Assembly (NCBI RefSeq): GCF_014633365.1
Contig: NC_068344.1
Coordinates: forward strand, 9,067,669-9,131,668
Origin: Diospyros lotus
Taxonomy: Eukaryota; Streptophyta; Magnoliopsida; Ericales; Ebenaceae
Direction of reading: 5' to 3'
Length of the DNA: 64,000 bases
Below, in pieces: positions 44,890 through 56,700 of the stretch (position 1 is the stretch's first letter; the number at the start of each line of letters is the position of its first letter). Position numbers and translations under genes: made by a program. The notes beneath the pieces were generated by a model. That model saw only the letters and a list, made by a program, of their open reading frames with translations, had not been told where the DNA came from and made no database searches.

Positions 44890-45535
44890 TGTAACATCCC
44901 GTATCGAGCGATAGAAAGAACCGAAACAACTTACCTTGATGGGCCTACACAAACTTCCCAAATGGGTCACCCATCCTTGGATTTCCCCAGGTCAAGTACG
45001 TTTAACCCTAGAGTTCTTTGCCTGTATTCAGCCCAAAAGGTATCCAGCTGATATTGTTTCCTTCCTTACTTATCCTCGATATGTACTAACTTCTCTGGGC
45101 TCTTGGGGTATTACATTCTTCCCCCCTTAAGCACATGGCGTCCTCGTCATGCGACCTTACAACTGGTTCCAGATCTCTCCCCCATTGCATGACCGATGTG
45201 GGATTTTCCTAAGGTTCCTACACGCACCCCCCCTTAAGGACTCAACATCATTGCTGAGGTTTACCCCACCACCGCCCTAAGAGGCTCGGGGGTCGGTTCT
45301 GATACCACCTATAACATCTCGTATCGAGCGCTAGAAACGACCAGAACAACTTATCCTGATAGGCCTACACGAACTTCCCAAGGGGGTCACCCATCCTTGG
45401 ATTTTCCCAAGTCAAGTACGCTTAACCCTAAAGTTCTTTACCTACATTCAGCCCAAAAGGTATCTAGCTGGTATTGTTTTCTTCCTTACTTATCCTCGAT
45501 ATATACTAACTTCTCTAGGCTCTTGGGGTATTACA
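44890..45535 (-). mobile_element. TRIM retrotransposon 2, complete, 646 bp
   Basis: Two 226-bp LTRs (44890-45115 and 45310-45535) flank a 194-bp body. On the - strand: 5' LTR, then TGGTATCAGAACCGACC as a tRNA-Met type primer site, body, purine tract AAGGGGGGAAGAA, 3' LTR. Perfect 5-bp target duplication TCTTA (44885-44889 and 45536-45540). No coding capacity, as expected for a TRIM, which must move with proteins of another element. The right LTR begins TA instead of TG on the + strand. Confidence 0.92.
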
Positions 45536-45667
45536 TCTTATGTAAATCAATATTTATTAATCGACATATCTTTACATGACTGATATTAATAAATCGATAT
45601 ATTTTTACACTTACAAAATCGATATGTTTTAATTTAATTTATAAATTTACTCAATTTATATTAAAGG

Positions 45668-46190
45668 AATGACAGCTTCTAGACCTATCTTTGTACCTAT
45701 GATGTATGAAGGTTAGTGGGAATATGATGTTGATTCGGAAGAATATAAGTATGTGACCAATAAATGTGGTTGGGTAATAAATGTGAAGCCAGATTGCACA
45801 TTCAATGCTGAAATACATATCGATTTAATGCAGGAGGTTTAAGCTGAGAAGTCGGTTGTGCTGAAGTACATGTTTAAGAAGTTAGATCTATCTGCATTTC
45901 TAACAGAGATTCATGATGATATAGACGTTGAGTGTTTTCTAGTCGAATGCTCTTGGATAGATTCTAGAAGCTCATTGTGTGTTGATTTTGTGGACAAATT
46001 ATAACCGAAAACGCAACCTAATTTTGGTGTTAGAAATAAGTAAGAGGTTACAGAGAATAAACTATATAGTAATTCTTCGGTGATATGCTTGGGTAACGAT
46101 AGTCCAATATGGTCGAAAGATGAGGCTACAAGGAACATGACTACAACTGGTTTTATTGGACGAACACAGAAAACAAGACACACTCACTCA
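45668..46190 (+). pseudogene. Second MULE: decayed N-terminal transposase fragment
   Basis: From the ATG at 45668 (MTASRPIFVPMMYEG) a broken frame reads EEYKYVTNKCGWVINVK, then VVLKYMFKKLDLSAFLTEIH and DDIDVECFL, a layout like the N-terminus of MuDR-family plant transposases (LKY...P...I.DD.DV..F). Stops occur near 45713, 45840 and 46003. It is cut at 46196 by the LTR of the copia element; the rest lies beyond the window or is lost. The family call is by eye. Confidence 0.45.
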
Positions 46191-46196
46191 CAACCT

Positions 46197-46580
46197 TGAT
46201 ACCACTTAAAACCACTTTTGACCCAATCATAGAGACTCAATCGAAGGTAGAAGTCATAACGAAGGGAATAAACATGCACACAATAAAAAGAGAAATAACA
46301 CAACGAGATTTTACAGTGGTTTACCCCAAATCAGGGTTACGTCCACGTTGAGCTCCGATGAGAAGAGCTCATCCCAAATCAAGGTAAGATGGATGGCTTG
46401 GATTAGATCGTGCAACACGATGGATATTCGCATGGAAGAGAACAATCAGGCACCATCTAAAGACACGGATGGTTGCCACGTGACCCTCTATCAGGCGCCA
46501 TAAGGCAACCCGAGGTTATCGATCGTGACCCTTCACCTCCTTGGATCAAAACGGCATCGTTTGATGCTTCACCATTAACA
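46197..46580 (-). repeat. 3' LTR of the right-hand copia element
   Basis: About 384 bp; on the - strand TGTTAATGGTGAAGCATC ... GGTTTTAAGTGGTATCA, preceded by TTCAAGGTGGACAT as a purine tract. The partner LTR is outside the window, so the left edge rests on the TG/CA rule only. Confidence 0.6.
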
Positions 46581-47444
46581 ATGTCCACCTTGAAGCATCA
46601 AACTCTAGGTGATCCCACACTCTCACATTTGTGTAGCATGCTTCCATTCTCACCTTCACTGCTCTTGTTGGTTGTTTGATCAACCAACTCCGACATGTAG
46701 CAAGCCCAAGCAGTGCTTGAACTTGGTTACAGTCACTACCTTTGTTCCCATGTCGGTTGGATTATCCTCGGTAGACACTCTAAGGATAGAAACAACTCCA
46801 CCAATTACCTGATCTCTTACAAAATGATACTTTACATCCACATGTTTAGTTCTTTCATAATAAACAGGATTTTTACATAAATGAATAGCATTCTGGCTAT
46901 CAGAAAATACCTTGATCTTACCTTAAAGGGGATGGAATTCCATTAATAAACCTTGAAGCCATATGGGTTCCTTGAAAGCATTAGTGATAGCCACATACTC
47001 TGCCTCAATGGAAGACAGAACCTAAAGGCTACAGTTAAGACTTCCAACTGATGTAGTTGCCTCTTAAGGTGAAGAAGAAGGCTATAGTGGATTTACGGGA
47101 ATCCTTATCTCTTGTAAATTCTAAGTCTACATATCCCACTAAGTCAATAGTATCACCTGTTTTCTCAAAATTTAAACTAACACTCAATGAACCATTAATA
47201 TATTTCAACACATATTTTAAAGCTTTCCAATGAATTTTCCCAGGTTTGACATAAACCTACTAAGAAGAGATATAGAATATGCAAGGTTTGCCCTAGTACT
47301 TATCATTGAGTACATTATGATTCCAATCACATTAGCATATGGTATGTTTTCCATTTTAAGAATTTCAGATTCAGATGATGGACACTGAGATTTAGACAAA
47401 ATAAAATGTCTAGCTAAGGGAACATTAACAGGTTTACACCCAGC
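46581..47444 (-). pseudogene. Copia RT C-terminus and RNase H remnant
   Basis: On the - strand: PVNVPLARHFILSKSQCPSS, then IIMYSMISTRANLAYSISLL and SRFMSN (47399-47217), equal to the copia block ..GSLMYAM..TRPDIAYA.., followed to 46581 by broken RNase H sequence. Frameshift near 47217 and further stops. The upstream part is beyond solo LTR C, at 63851-64000. Confidence 0.8.
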
Positions 47445-48244
47445 TGTAACGCTCCGTTTTCCGAGCGCGTTATAACTTAAAACAATTCTGGGATAATAAA
47501 TTTTTTTTCTATTTAAAACTACGACTAAACCATATCATTACTCTTATCCATCCCAAAATCTCCATACATTTATCTCGAAAGAGAATCATCATAAACATTA
47601 AATGCGAAAGCTAGAATCGAACCTAACATCTCAACATTGATTATAAATCAATTATTACATTCTCATTAACCATAAATAAGGTTATACATCATCATTAACT
47701 ATAAATAAGACTATACATCATCATTCCTCAAAGCGTTCAAAATTCAAAATAGCAAAACTTAAATATATGGGCTACATAACATACATTCAACTCATCATAC
47801 AACTCATCATGCACTTTGCTAAGTGCCATTTCATGCCTCATTCATCTTCTTTTCTGCTACAATCTTCATTTGGAACGTTTGAATATTCTAGGGGCAAAGC
47901 CTAAGTTAGATGATGAATCATCTAAGTAAGGGAACCAAATATTTAATGCTCATGTATGTATGCAATGCATATAACATCATAACTCTCATATTTGGGTCGA
48001 TTTCACCTTAAAATTACCCGTCATTTTTCCAGTCTTCTTGCCAGACTGGGGTGTATGGGTACACCCTTGGCAAAGCAATGGCGCCAGTACCTAATCCCAA
48101 ACCCATGCAACGTATGACCGTGAATCTCGTCATGCTCATATGCATATTTCATAAATCAAACATGTAAATGCAATCTACATGACATACTCACATCAAGGCA
48201 TGACAACATGATAAGATCATTTACATAAAATCGAATTTTGGAAT

Positions 48245-49028
48245 TGTTGTTGCCAAAATACAACAATTAAAAACTTTTATGAGTGGAGCGTGCGTAAATG
48301 CCGTTGACCCCAAGATCAGAACAAAGAACGATTCTGCAGCCGGCTTTTGAAGGAACCTTCCGAGACGAACTTTCGAAGCTCATAAATGATGTCTTCCGAA
48401 GATTAGGGTGGTCCTTCTGAAGTATATATATATGACGAGCTTTCGAAGGTATTGCGGAGGGCTTCCGAAGGTATTCTGATGGGCTACCGAAGGCTTCCAA
48501 AGGTCTTCTGAAAAGATTGCTGCCAAAAGATGGTTGCTGAGGTGATCTTCCGAAGGTAGTTTGCAGTAGCTTTCGAAGTTTCTGTAAGAGAATTGTTAGA
48601 AGGCTTGTGGGACTTTTCCCACGAAGACCCTTCGAAGCTTAAGTCAGTACAGAAGGAGCACTTACGTAAGGAACAGAGAGAAAACTAAGATCTTTGGAAG
48701 GTAAGTAATGAGAGAAAATACCCGTGTTCCAGAAAAAAAAAGATCCTTTTGGAGTAATAAGCTTGGCCTTATATAGAGATCAACAATCGACCGTACATGA
48801 TAGTTCGGAAGATATCTTCCGAAGGCATCTTTCGAACTTCTCAAGACTGTTTCTTTGCAAACCTAGGAGGTCGCCTTCCGAAGATATGCCGCTACGCTTT
48901 CTGAAGCTACGCTGCCGACATCTTCCGAAGCTCATTCCATTCTTCCGAAGACCGCTTCCGTAGGTAGCTTCCGAAGCTTAAGCTGATTTGCTTCATGTTC
49001 ATTCCCTTCCGATTATTGGGGCACCACA
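48245..49028 (-). repeat. 3' LTR of Tat element 2
   Basis: TGTTGTTGCCAAAATACAAC ... TTGGGGCACCACA on the + strand. Carries the TATA box TATATAAGG for - strand transcription (complement at 48767-48775) and many CTTCCGAAG-type palindromes. Confidence 0.95.
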
Positions 49029-49044
49029 ATTGTCCCCCACTCTT
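49029..49044 (-). promoter_or_regulatory. Polypurine tract of Tat element 2
   Basis: On the - strand AAGAGTGGGGGACAAT ends directly at the 3' LTR (TGTGGTGCCCC). Primes plus-strand synthesis. Confidence 0.8.
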
Positions 49045-49175
49045 TATTTTGTTTCTACATAATTAAGAGTATTTTCTACGTGGATCACACCAAGAATCGC
49101 AAACTGTACTTCCGAAGCGCTGCTTCGGAAGATTTCTTCCGAAAGAGACCATCGATTGGGCTTCCACTAGTTGGC

Positions 49176-49184
49176 TATAAATAG
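49176..49184 (+). promoter_or_regulatory. TATA box of the antisense gene of Tat element 2
   Basis: TATAAATAG in the context GGCTATAAATAGGCTCC, about 337 bp before the ATG at 49513, on the strand opposite to gag-pol and outside the LTR. Good plant TATA consensus; CTTCCGAAG motifs surround it. Confidence 0.65.
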
Positions 49185-49512
49185 GCTCCATCGCTTCCGA
49201 AGAGTTTTCACTGCACATCGTTCCGAAGGCCTTGCTTTTGAACGATCCCATCCGCTAGGTAACCATTGCGCACTCGTCCATTCGTCTTAAAACTTCCAAA
49301 GCTCTCCTAGCTCTAGCGTCTATCTTCCGAAGATTTGGATCTTCGGAAGCAACTCTCCCACAGCCTTCGGTCCTTCCAAAGTAACCCATTTCCGAAGCAA
49401 ACGAGACATAACCCTTCCGAAGCGAGCTACCCGTCCGAAGCGAATACAATATTTCTTGAATAGCCCCCATTTTCCATCACTTTTTTTGATTTTGACTTTT
49501 CCCCTTCCTATT

Positions 49513-52133
49513 ATGGCTAGTGGAAAAATTTATCATCATGATGTCGATTCCCACGGGGTCGAGCACTTCTTTTTGAAGGGTAAATGTTCCCGTATGAACG
49601 ACAATGACGTGGCCCTTATCCGCCAAAATTATAATATCCCTCGCACCCGGCTTCCTCGCCCTGAGGAAAACTGCGCGGTGGACGTAGAAGCGAGGTGGAT
49701 GAGTGTCCATGAGGCTAGCTTTCGCCTAGGTTTTCATCTTCCTCTCCATAATTTTGGTCTTAAATTTCTTCGTCTTAGTGGGCTTGCACCCGGCCAACTG
49801 CATCCCAACGGCTGGGCCCAGTTAGTTGGTTTCTTCGTTATCTATCGTGAGAACAATATAAACCCTACCGTTGACTTCCTCTATTGCCTCTTCCTCCTAC
49901 GCCTAGTCAAGGAGCGCTTTCACATGTACACCCTGCAGCGGATCCGAGGTGATCCTCTTTTCTCTAAGTCCCTACCTCGAGAAGCTTTATTCGATACTCG
50001 GTGGTTCTTGGTCCAACCTCTGAACGAGGTGTGGAATGCTCCTCGCGAGTGGCGCACCGATCCTGAGAGAGTGGGAAAACCTATATTAAGTGTGCCCCTT
50101 TCTAAGCTTAGGGAGAGATATGAGGATAGCCGTCGCATTATTACTCGAGGTGGTCCTAAGCATCTCCTTGGCCTCTTGACTGTGGACAGATTAATAAGGG
50201 TGGGCTGGATTCCAGAGTGTGGTGAACCATCTCGTCGCAGGGTGCCCAGGGCCCTATGCTCAAACACTCCAATTAATCCGCCACTCGTCGCCACGGCGGG
50301 AGGGGGGGATGTTCCTCTCCAGGAGCAACCTTCTCCTGAGGGTGCGGACCCCCTAGCTACTTTGCTATTATTCCTTATTTTAAGCTTTATCTTAGAGTCA
50401 TTTCAGGGTTTCTAACTATATCATGTCTTTTTCTTGCAGCCATGCATCACTTGATGAGATTTGCTAACCAACGGGTCGCCCCTAGGGCTACTCAGGCTGA
50501 AGTACCTCCATCATTCAATCCTCAAGATGGGACCCCTATCCTTGACACTCACAACACCGAACAAAGTGAGGGGGTAAGGAAGACCTGGGCTCCCCAGCGC
50601 CACCGGCATCGAAGGAGGAAGAGGAGCCGCTGTTAAGAAGCAGAGGCAGGTTTTGCAATGTTTTAGCTTGCCGATGACCTTCTAGCCCACGATTCTCCAG
50701 CAGAGCCTACTCTTGGAATTCCTACCTTTTCTCCGCTCGAGATTGATGTATTTGTGGCCATGAGCGGGGCTCTTCACCATAAGTATGAGCCGGCCAGGGA
50801 TGGAGTGGCTCCCGAGGGCGAGGTTACTTCCCAACTTGACCAGGCTGCCGTTGATGCAGTTCATGCGAGCGATCGAGGTTTGTATCGTCGTGTCGTGATC
50901 AATCCCCAACGCGGCGATCGTCGAACCTTGCAGATGGAGAAGGGGTTAGCATCCATAGGATTGGCCCCAATCTTTCCTGCACTACCTGACCCTCACCAAG
51001 GGGCAATATAGTTGGATGCCAATTATTGGGTTCGCGGGGAGTGACTCGACATGAGACCTGGGGTTTTGGATACAGATACTGTTGACATGCCCGGTGTTGG
51101 GGCCTGCCTTCTTTATTCTTCCATCCTTCCTCACAATGAAAATCGATACTTTTGCAATTCCCCACAGAATATGGACGAGTTTGAACGTTATCTCGCGATC
51201 GTATGCTTCCTTACCTTTTCGTATTTGTCCTTTTGATTTATCTTTTTATACGTCTTTTATTATCCTCTCATGCCCTTTCTCGCAGAGTGCTCAGGGTGCC
51301 GTGGTGACCAATGCTATGAACCGTGCTCGACTGGCTCACCAGGAGGCACAAATTTACGACTTGACACAGAAGTCCTTCCAGTGGAAAGAGGAAGAACAGG
51401 TCCTTAACATGACAATCCGCCATCTGGAGTCAGATAAGACCAGCCTTGAAGCTCGACTCCATAACCTCTCTATAAGTCGCCAGGCAGCCGAAGATAATTC
51501 TCGTAAATGGGAAGAGGCGCTAGAGTCTCGCAACCAGGCGTACGAAGAGAAGTTATCCTTTCTAGAGGAGGCCCAAGGGGAGGTGTTCCGTTTGAAAGGG
51601 GACTTGGCTTGCGTAGAGGAACGGGCTGCCCATACTCGAGTAGAGGTGGAAAGAATGCGCGAGAATAGGCAACGAGAGATTGACGAAGCGACGAGGGATG
51701 CCGTGAAGCAGTACCGTCTTTCAAGGGATTGCTTTTGTCGCAAGGATAACTACGCCAGCTGCTTTTCGAAGTTTGGCTTTTATCTCTGTCGCAATTTCAT
51801 TAAGACCAGGCACCCGAGGGATTTCTTCTCGGAGGCAACTTTTGACAATGCCATGTCCGTTGGCACCCCCCCAACTAGAGGAAGTATGAGCTAGATGATT
51901 TGGGACCTGAATAATGTATAAGACAGGTGCTAGAGGATGACCTCAGCAACTTACAGGGTCCATGGAGTCCTTACATCTTAGAGTTTAAGGAGGGTGAAGT
52001 AGGCGCCAATTCGTTTAACACCGCCCAAATGATCGAGAGAGAGTTGGAAATGGACATTGTTGCTGATGCTTCCCAACATTTGCCCTCCGGAGAGGGTTCG
52101 GGCCATGCGGATCACCCTCCAGCCGAAGATTAG
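49513..52133 (+). pseudogene. Antisense gene of Tat element 2: gypsy-type domain plus coiled coil, multi-exon
   Basis: Opposite to gag-pol. The ATG at 49513 (MASGKIYHHDVDSHG) was chosen because the open frame upstream has only TTG. Exon 1 is open to about 50400 and holds ASFRLGFHLPLHNFGLKFLR and LAPGQLHPNGWAQLVGFFVI, typical of the putative gypsy-type transposon (Transposase_28-like) domain. A splice acceptor TTTTTCTTGCAG precedes 50441. A clear 85-bp intron (51201-51285, GATC|GTATGC...TCTCGCAG) joins FERYLAI to SAQGAVVTNAMNRARL. The next exon is a long coiled coil (about residues QIYDLTQKSF to RENRQREIDEATRD). The last piece ends acidic (to 52133). A TAG at 51009 and a frame shift near 50630 break it. 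Such antisense ORFs are known for Tat elements; function unknown. Confidence 0.75.
51201..51285 (+). other. Intron in the antisense gene
   Basis: 85 bp, GTATGC donor and TTTCTCGCAG acceptor, T-rich. It is in phase with the flanking exons. An intron in an LTR retrotransposon gene read from the antisense strand can survive, because the genomic RNA does not present it as an intron. Confidence 0.7.
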
Positions 52134-53749
52134 TGTAGGTCTTGTAACGAATGCTAGCTTTATCTCAAGGCATTCTTCTTAGAATCTCTGACTCCCTACT
52201 TTTGGCCGTTGCGCCCTATTTTGTTAGTTTTGGGTGAACGTAAATCTTGGCAATCATTTTAACATGTCGCCTGTACTTGTCTTATTTTCAACATTATATA
52301 ATCCGATTATGCTATTTTCATTCGCTTGTTGGTTACATGACTCACGCATTCACACTTTTTTCAAGCTTCGATTGGAAATTTAATTTGTTTTGTTTTCAAG
52401 ACCTTTCGACTCCAGGAGATCCGGGATAGGCTTCGCTCCTCTGACGTGCTTATGAGTCTCCTGCAATAATCATCGAGCTTTCAGCTTTTATGGAGACTGG
52501 GGGCTGTCAAGCTTTCGCGACTATTTCCCGGAGGGGTCTTTGTTTACAATATGGAGGCTGGATTGGTCTAAGGGTCCCATGCGGGATTCACTTCAAGCGT
52601 CTGATTTTGCCGGAAGACCTAGGCGCCAGATCGTCCGAGGAGTCGAGTCTAGCTTAAGAGTGTAGCACCAGGCTCAATCAAGTGATCTATGTGAGTCTAC
52701 GAGCATAGGTGTTGGAGCATCCGATGATCCCGAAGTGATCTACCATCCCAGGTGTTAAGTTTAGGCTATATAGTTAAGCTTTTAGGGGTAGCCTCTAGTA
52801 TTTTATCCGTATGACCACCGCTCCATGATCTTGTATGCTTTCGGGGGGCTAGGTTTGGCCAGTGGTTTGGTTAGGGATTCTTTCCAGGTGACTGAGTTTT
52901 ACCGGGAGACCTAGGCGCCAAATCATCTGAGGAGTCGAGTCTAGCTTAAAAGCGTAGCACCGGACTCAATCGAGTGATCTAGGTGAGTCTGTGAGCATTG
53001 ACATCGGCCTCTGTTGATCCTGACCCGGCCTGGGGTCACAGGCCCCACATTACAATCGTCTTACCATCTTCTGCCCCCTGCGAGAATCAGCCTACCCTCG
53101 ACGTATCTAGGGCTAATAACCAATCTAGTTTGGGTTTCCTTCCAGGTGTCCAAGCTTTACCAGGAGACCTAGGCACCAGATCGTTTGAGGAGTCGGTTTT
53201 AGCTTAGGAGCATAGCACCGGACTCAGTCGAGTGATCTAGGTGAGTCTGCGAGTATAAGCATTGGATCATCTGAGGATCCCAACCCGGCATGTGGTTATG
53301 TGCGCCTGATTTGCCTCGAGTTATCCTGACCTCGTTAGGGACCTTTGCCGGGGTATTGTACCTGTATCATTTTTAACCATACATTCAAATATTTAAGACA
53401 CAGGAGATCTTACGTGGTTCGGCTTATAGTTTTTCTTACTCCACGGGAATACATGGGGGTATTCTTTTATTTATAAGGGAACTGTTACATAAGAAAATTA
53501 AAAAGAACTTCGATTCTTAGGGGAGCCAGGTAGTGCCTCTTGTAACGAATGCATCTCCATGTCTTCAGCTTTGAATCCTCTATTGCTAGTCTCAATTGCC
53601 TGGGCAGTAAAGTATCTCTTGAGGTGCATAGTATTCCAGATCTTACTCATCATCTCTCCTTGCAACGTCTGCAGCACACAAGTGTTGGGTCCCAGTATTT
53701 TTTGTATCTTGTAAGGCCTTTCCCAATTCGATCTGAGCTTTCCTTCTTC
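52134..53749. other. Non-coding spacer of Tat element 2
   Basis: Spacer between the 3' ends of the antisense gene and integrase. Apart from the tandem repeat above, no protein match was seen. Confidence 0.6.
52600..53290. repeat. Three-copy tandem repeat in the Tat 3' region
   Basis: Three copies of a unit with a core of about 110 bp: GGAAGACCTAGGCGCCAGAT (about 52611), GGGAGACCTAGGCGCCAAAT (about 52903) and AGGAGACCTAGGCACCAGAT (about 53161), each followed by GAGGAGTCG and AGTGATCTA(T/G)GTGAGTCT. Period about 292 and 258. Located between integrase and the antisense gene, as the shorter repeat in element 1 is. Confidence 0.85.
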
Positions 53750-56700
53750 CTAGTGGGCAGTTGTAATCACTGTTTTCCTGAGCACCAAATCTCCTTCTTG
53801 GAACATTTGAGGTCGGACTTTTGCATTATAATAGCTGGCGATTCTTCTCTGGTATGCTACCAACTGCACAGCTACCTTCTTTCTCAACTCATCTATCAGG
53901 TTCAGGTTTTCCCTTAAACTGTCTGGATTTCTCTCTTCATTGAAAGCCATAACTCGAGGCAAGGCAAGGTCTGTTTCCACTGGAATAAGGGCATCTGCCC
54001 CATATACCAAGCTGAAGGGCGTCTCCCCCGTAGATACGCGACTGGTGGTGCGATAAGCCCACAAAATGCTAAGGAGTTCATCGGCCCATCTACCTTTAGC
54101 TCGTTCCAGTCGGGTCTTCAACCCGTGGAGAATAGTTTTATTGCTTGCCTCTGCCTGTCCGTTGGCCTGTGGGTATGCCACGAATGTCATCCTCAAACTG
54201 ATCCCCCACCTCTTGCAAAAGGCCTTGAAGGCTTCAGAATCAAATTGTGTTCCATGATCCGTGTTGAGAATATGGGGTATTCCGAAGTGACAAATTATAT
54301 CCTTCCATACCATCCCCTCTACCCTTTTCTCAGTTATTGTTGCTAATGGTTCAGCTTCAACCCACTTTGTGAAGTAATCCGTGGCCACCAATAGGAATTT
54401 CCTTTGCCGTGACGCCATAGGAAACGAGTCCAAGATGTCTAGCCCCCATTGTGAAAACGACAATGGCTAAAATATCGGCTAGATAGATGATAGGGATCGA
54501 ATTGTCAAAGGGCTGTGCTTTTGGCATTTATCACATGTTTGCATTTTTCGGGCTGCGTCTTGCTTTAGGGTGGGCCAAAAAAAACCGGCTCGTAGGATTT
54601 TCCCAACCAACTCTCTAGCACCGAGATGCTCACTATAGTCTCCCTTATGAACTTCTTCCAGGGCTGATCTGCCTCCCGAGTCCCCAAGCACTTGAGTCGT
54701 GATACTGAATACCTTCTCTTATACAGTTCTTGGCCAATGACTGCAAAGCGAGTTGCCTTGGTCTTCAGCCTCCTTGCCTCCGAGGGTGCCGCTGGAAGCT
54801 TCTGATTAAGCAGATATTTCAGTATCGACGTTCTCCAATCATCAACGCAGTGAGCACCCTCTTCACTTGTTTCCACACTCGGTCGTTACAGGACCTCCAT
54901 GTGAATCAATCGTCCCGAGGTGTCTCGAGCGGACGCCAGTTTGGACAGTGCATCAGCGTGCTGGTTAAGAGACCTATTGATCTGAATGAGTTCAAAGCAT
55001 TTGAACCTAGGAGCAAGCTCCTTTACCTTCTGTAAATAACGGGCCAATAGCGGTTCCCTTACTTCAAAAGTGCCTTGGAACTGTTGTACCACCAATTGCG
55101 AATCGCTATGGGCCATCAGGTTTTTTACCTCCAATTTTTCTGCCAACTTCATTCCAGCTAACAATGCTTCATATTCCGCTGTATTGTTTGAGCTAGGGAA
55201 GATGAAGCGTAGGGAGTACTCTAATACCTCCTTCTCGGGGGAGATTAATACAACCCCCACCCCACTTCCTTTGGCATTAGATGCCCCATCCACAAACAAC
55301 ATCCATGCTTCCAAGCAAGCTTTTTCTGTCGCGGGTGAGTGAGTGCACTCCATTATGAAGTCCGCCAACGCTTTCCCTTTTATTGCCTTCCTGGGCTCAA
55401 AGCAGATATCGTATTCACTAAGTTCAACTGCCCACTTAGTCAGCCTTCCTGAACACTCTGGCTACTGTAGAATCTGTCTTAATGGCTGATCTGTCAACAT
55501 TGTTACGGCGTGGGCTTGAAAGTAGGGTCTCAATTTTCTTGCCGCCATTACCAAGGCCAAAGCCACCCTTTCAGCGTGGGGATACGGCGTCTCTGCTCCC
55601 TGTAACACTTTGCTTACGTAGTATACCGGGCTGTCAATCTGGCCAAGTTGTCTGATGAGAACGACACTCACCGCCTGATGGCTGATCCCAAGGTATAGGC
55701 ATAATTTTTCTCCGACTTCTGGCCGTGTTAATAGAGGAATCTCCTTAAGGTATGCTTTTAACTCTTGGAAAGCTTTCTCGCACTCAGGAGTCCACTGAAA
55801 GCTCTTGTCCCCCTTCAAAGCCTTGTAGAAAGGGAGGCTGCGCTCAGCTTGCTTGGAAAAGAATCCGCCCAATGCCGTCAATCTACCGTTCAATCTCTGA
55901 ACTTCTTTTACGGAGGATGGGGGCTGCATGTCAATTACTTCTTGCACTTTTTCAGGGTTAGCCTCTATCCCTCTGTGAGTGATCATGTATCCCAAAAATT
56001 TTCCCGACTTTACTCCGAATGTACATTTGTCCGGGTTCAGGCGCATGTTATTCTTTCTAAATATCACGAAGACTTTCTCAAGTTGACTGGCATGAGACTC
56101 ACCTTGCCTGCTTTTTACTATCATGTCGTCCACATATGCCTCCATCACCCCCCTAGTAATTCTTTGAACATTTTGTTGACCATCCTCTAATATGTGGCCC
56201 CCGCATTCTTTAAGCCGAATGGCATTACCTGATAACAGTACATCCCTTTTTCTGTTATAAAAGTTGTTTTCTCCGCGTCAGGCGGGTACATGTTGATCTG
56301 GTGGTAACTTGAGAACTCATCCAAGAAGCTCAATACATCATACCAAGAGGTGTCGTCGACTAGCCTGTCTATTCGAGGGAGCGGGTGGGAATCTTTAGGG
56401 CAGGCGTTGTTCAAGTTGGTAAAGTCAATGCACATCCGCCATTTTTCGTTGGCCTCTGGCACCATTACAACATTCGCCAGCCATTCGAGGTATTGAACCT
56501 CCCTAATAAATCCTGCTTCCAAGAGTTTATCCACTTATTCTTCCATATGTCTCAGTCTTTCTGGGGCGAAATGTCTTTTTTTCTGCTTGACTAGCCGAAC
56601 TTCTGATCGTACATTTAGGCGATGGGACATAATGTTAGGACTGATCCTAGGCATGTCGGTAAGCGTCCAGGCGAATATGTCTGTATAAGAGCGCAGACAT

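Larger units (their letters stand above)
48340..49445. repeat. Dispersed CTTCCGAAG / CTTCGGAAG palindrome array
   Basis: More than 20 exact or one-mismatch copies in about 1.1 kb, covering the 3' LTR and continuing past its end (49028) through the promoter and leader of the antisense gene to about 49440. The other LTR (61430-62070) has a matching set with more exact copies. The spacing is irregular. Confidence 0.85.
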
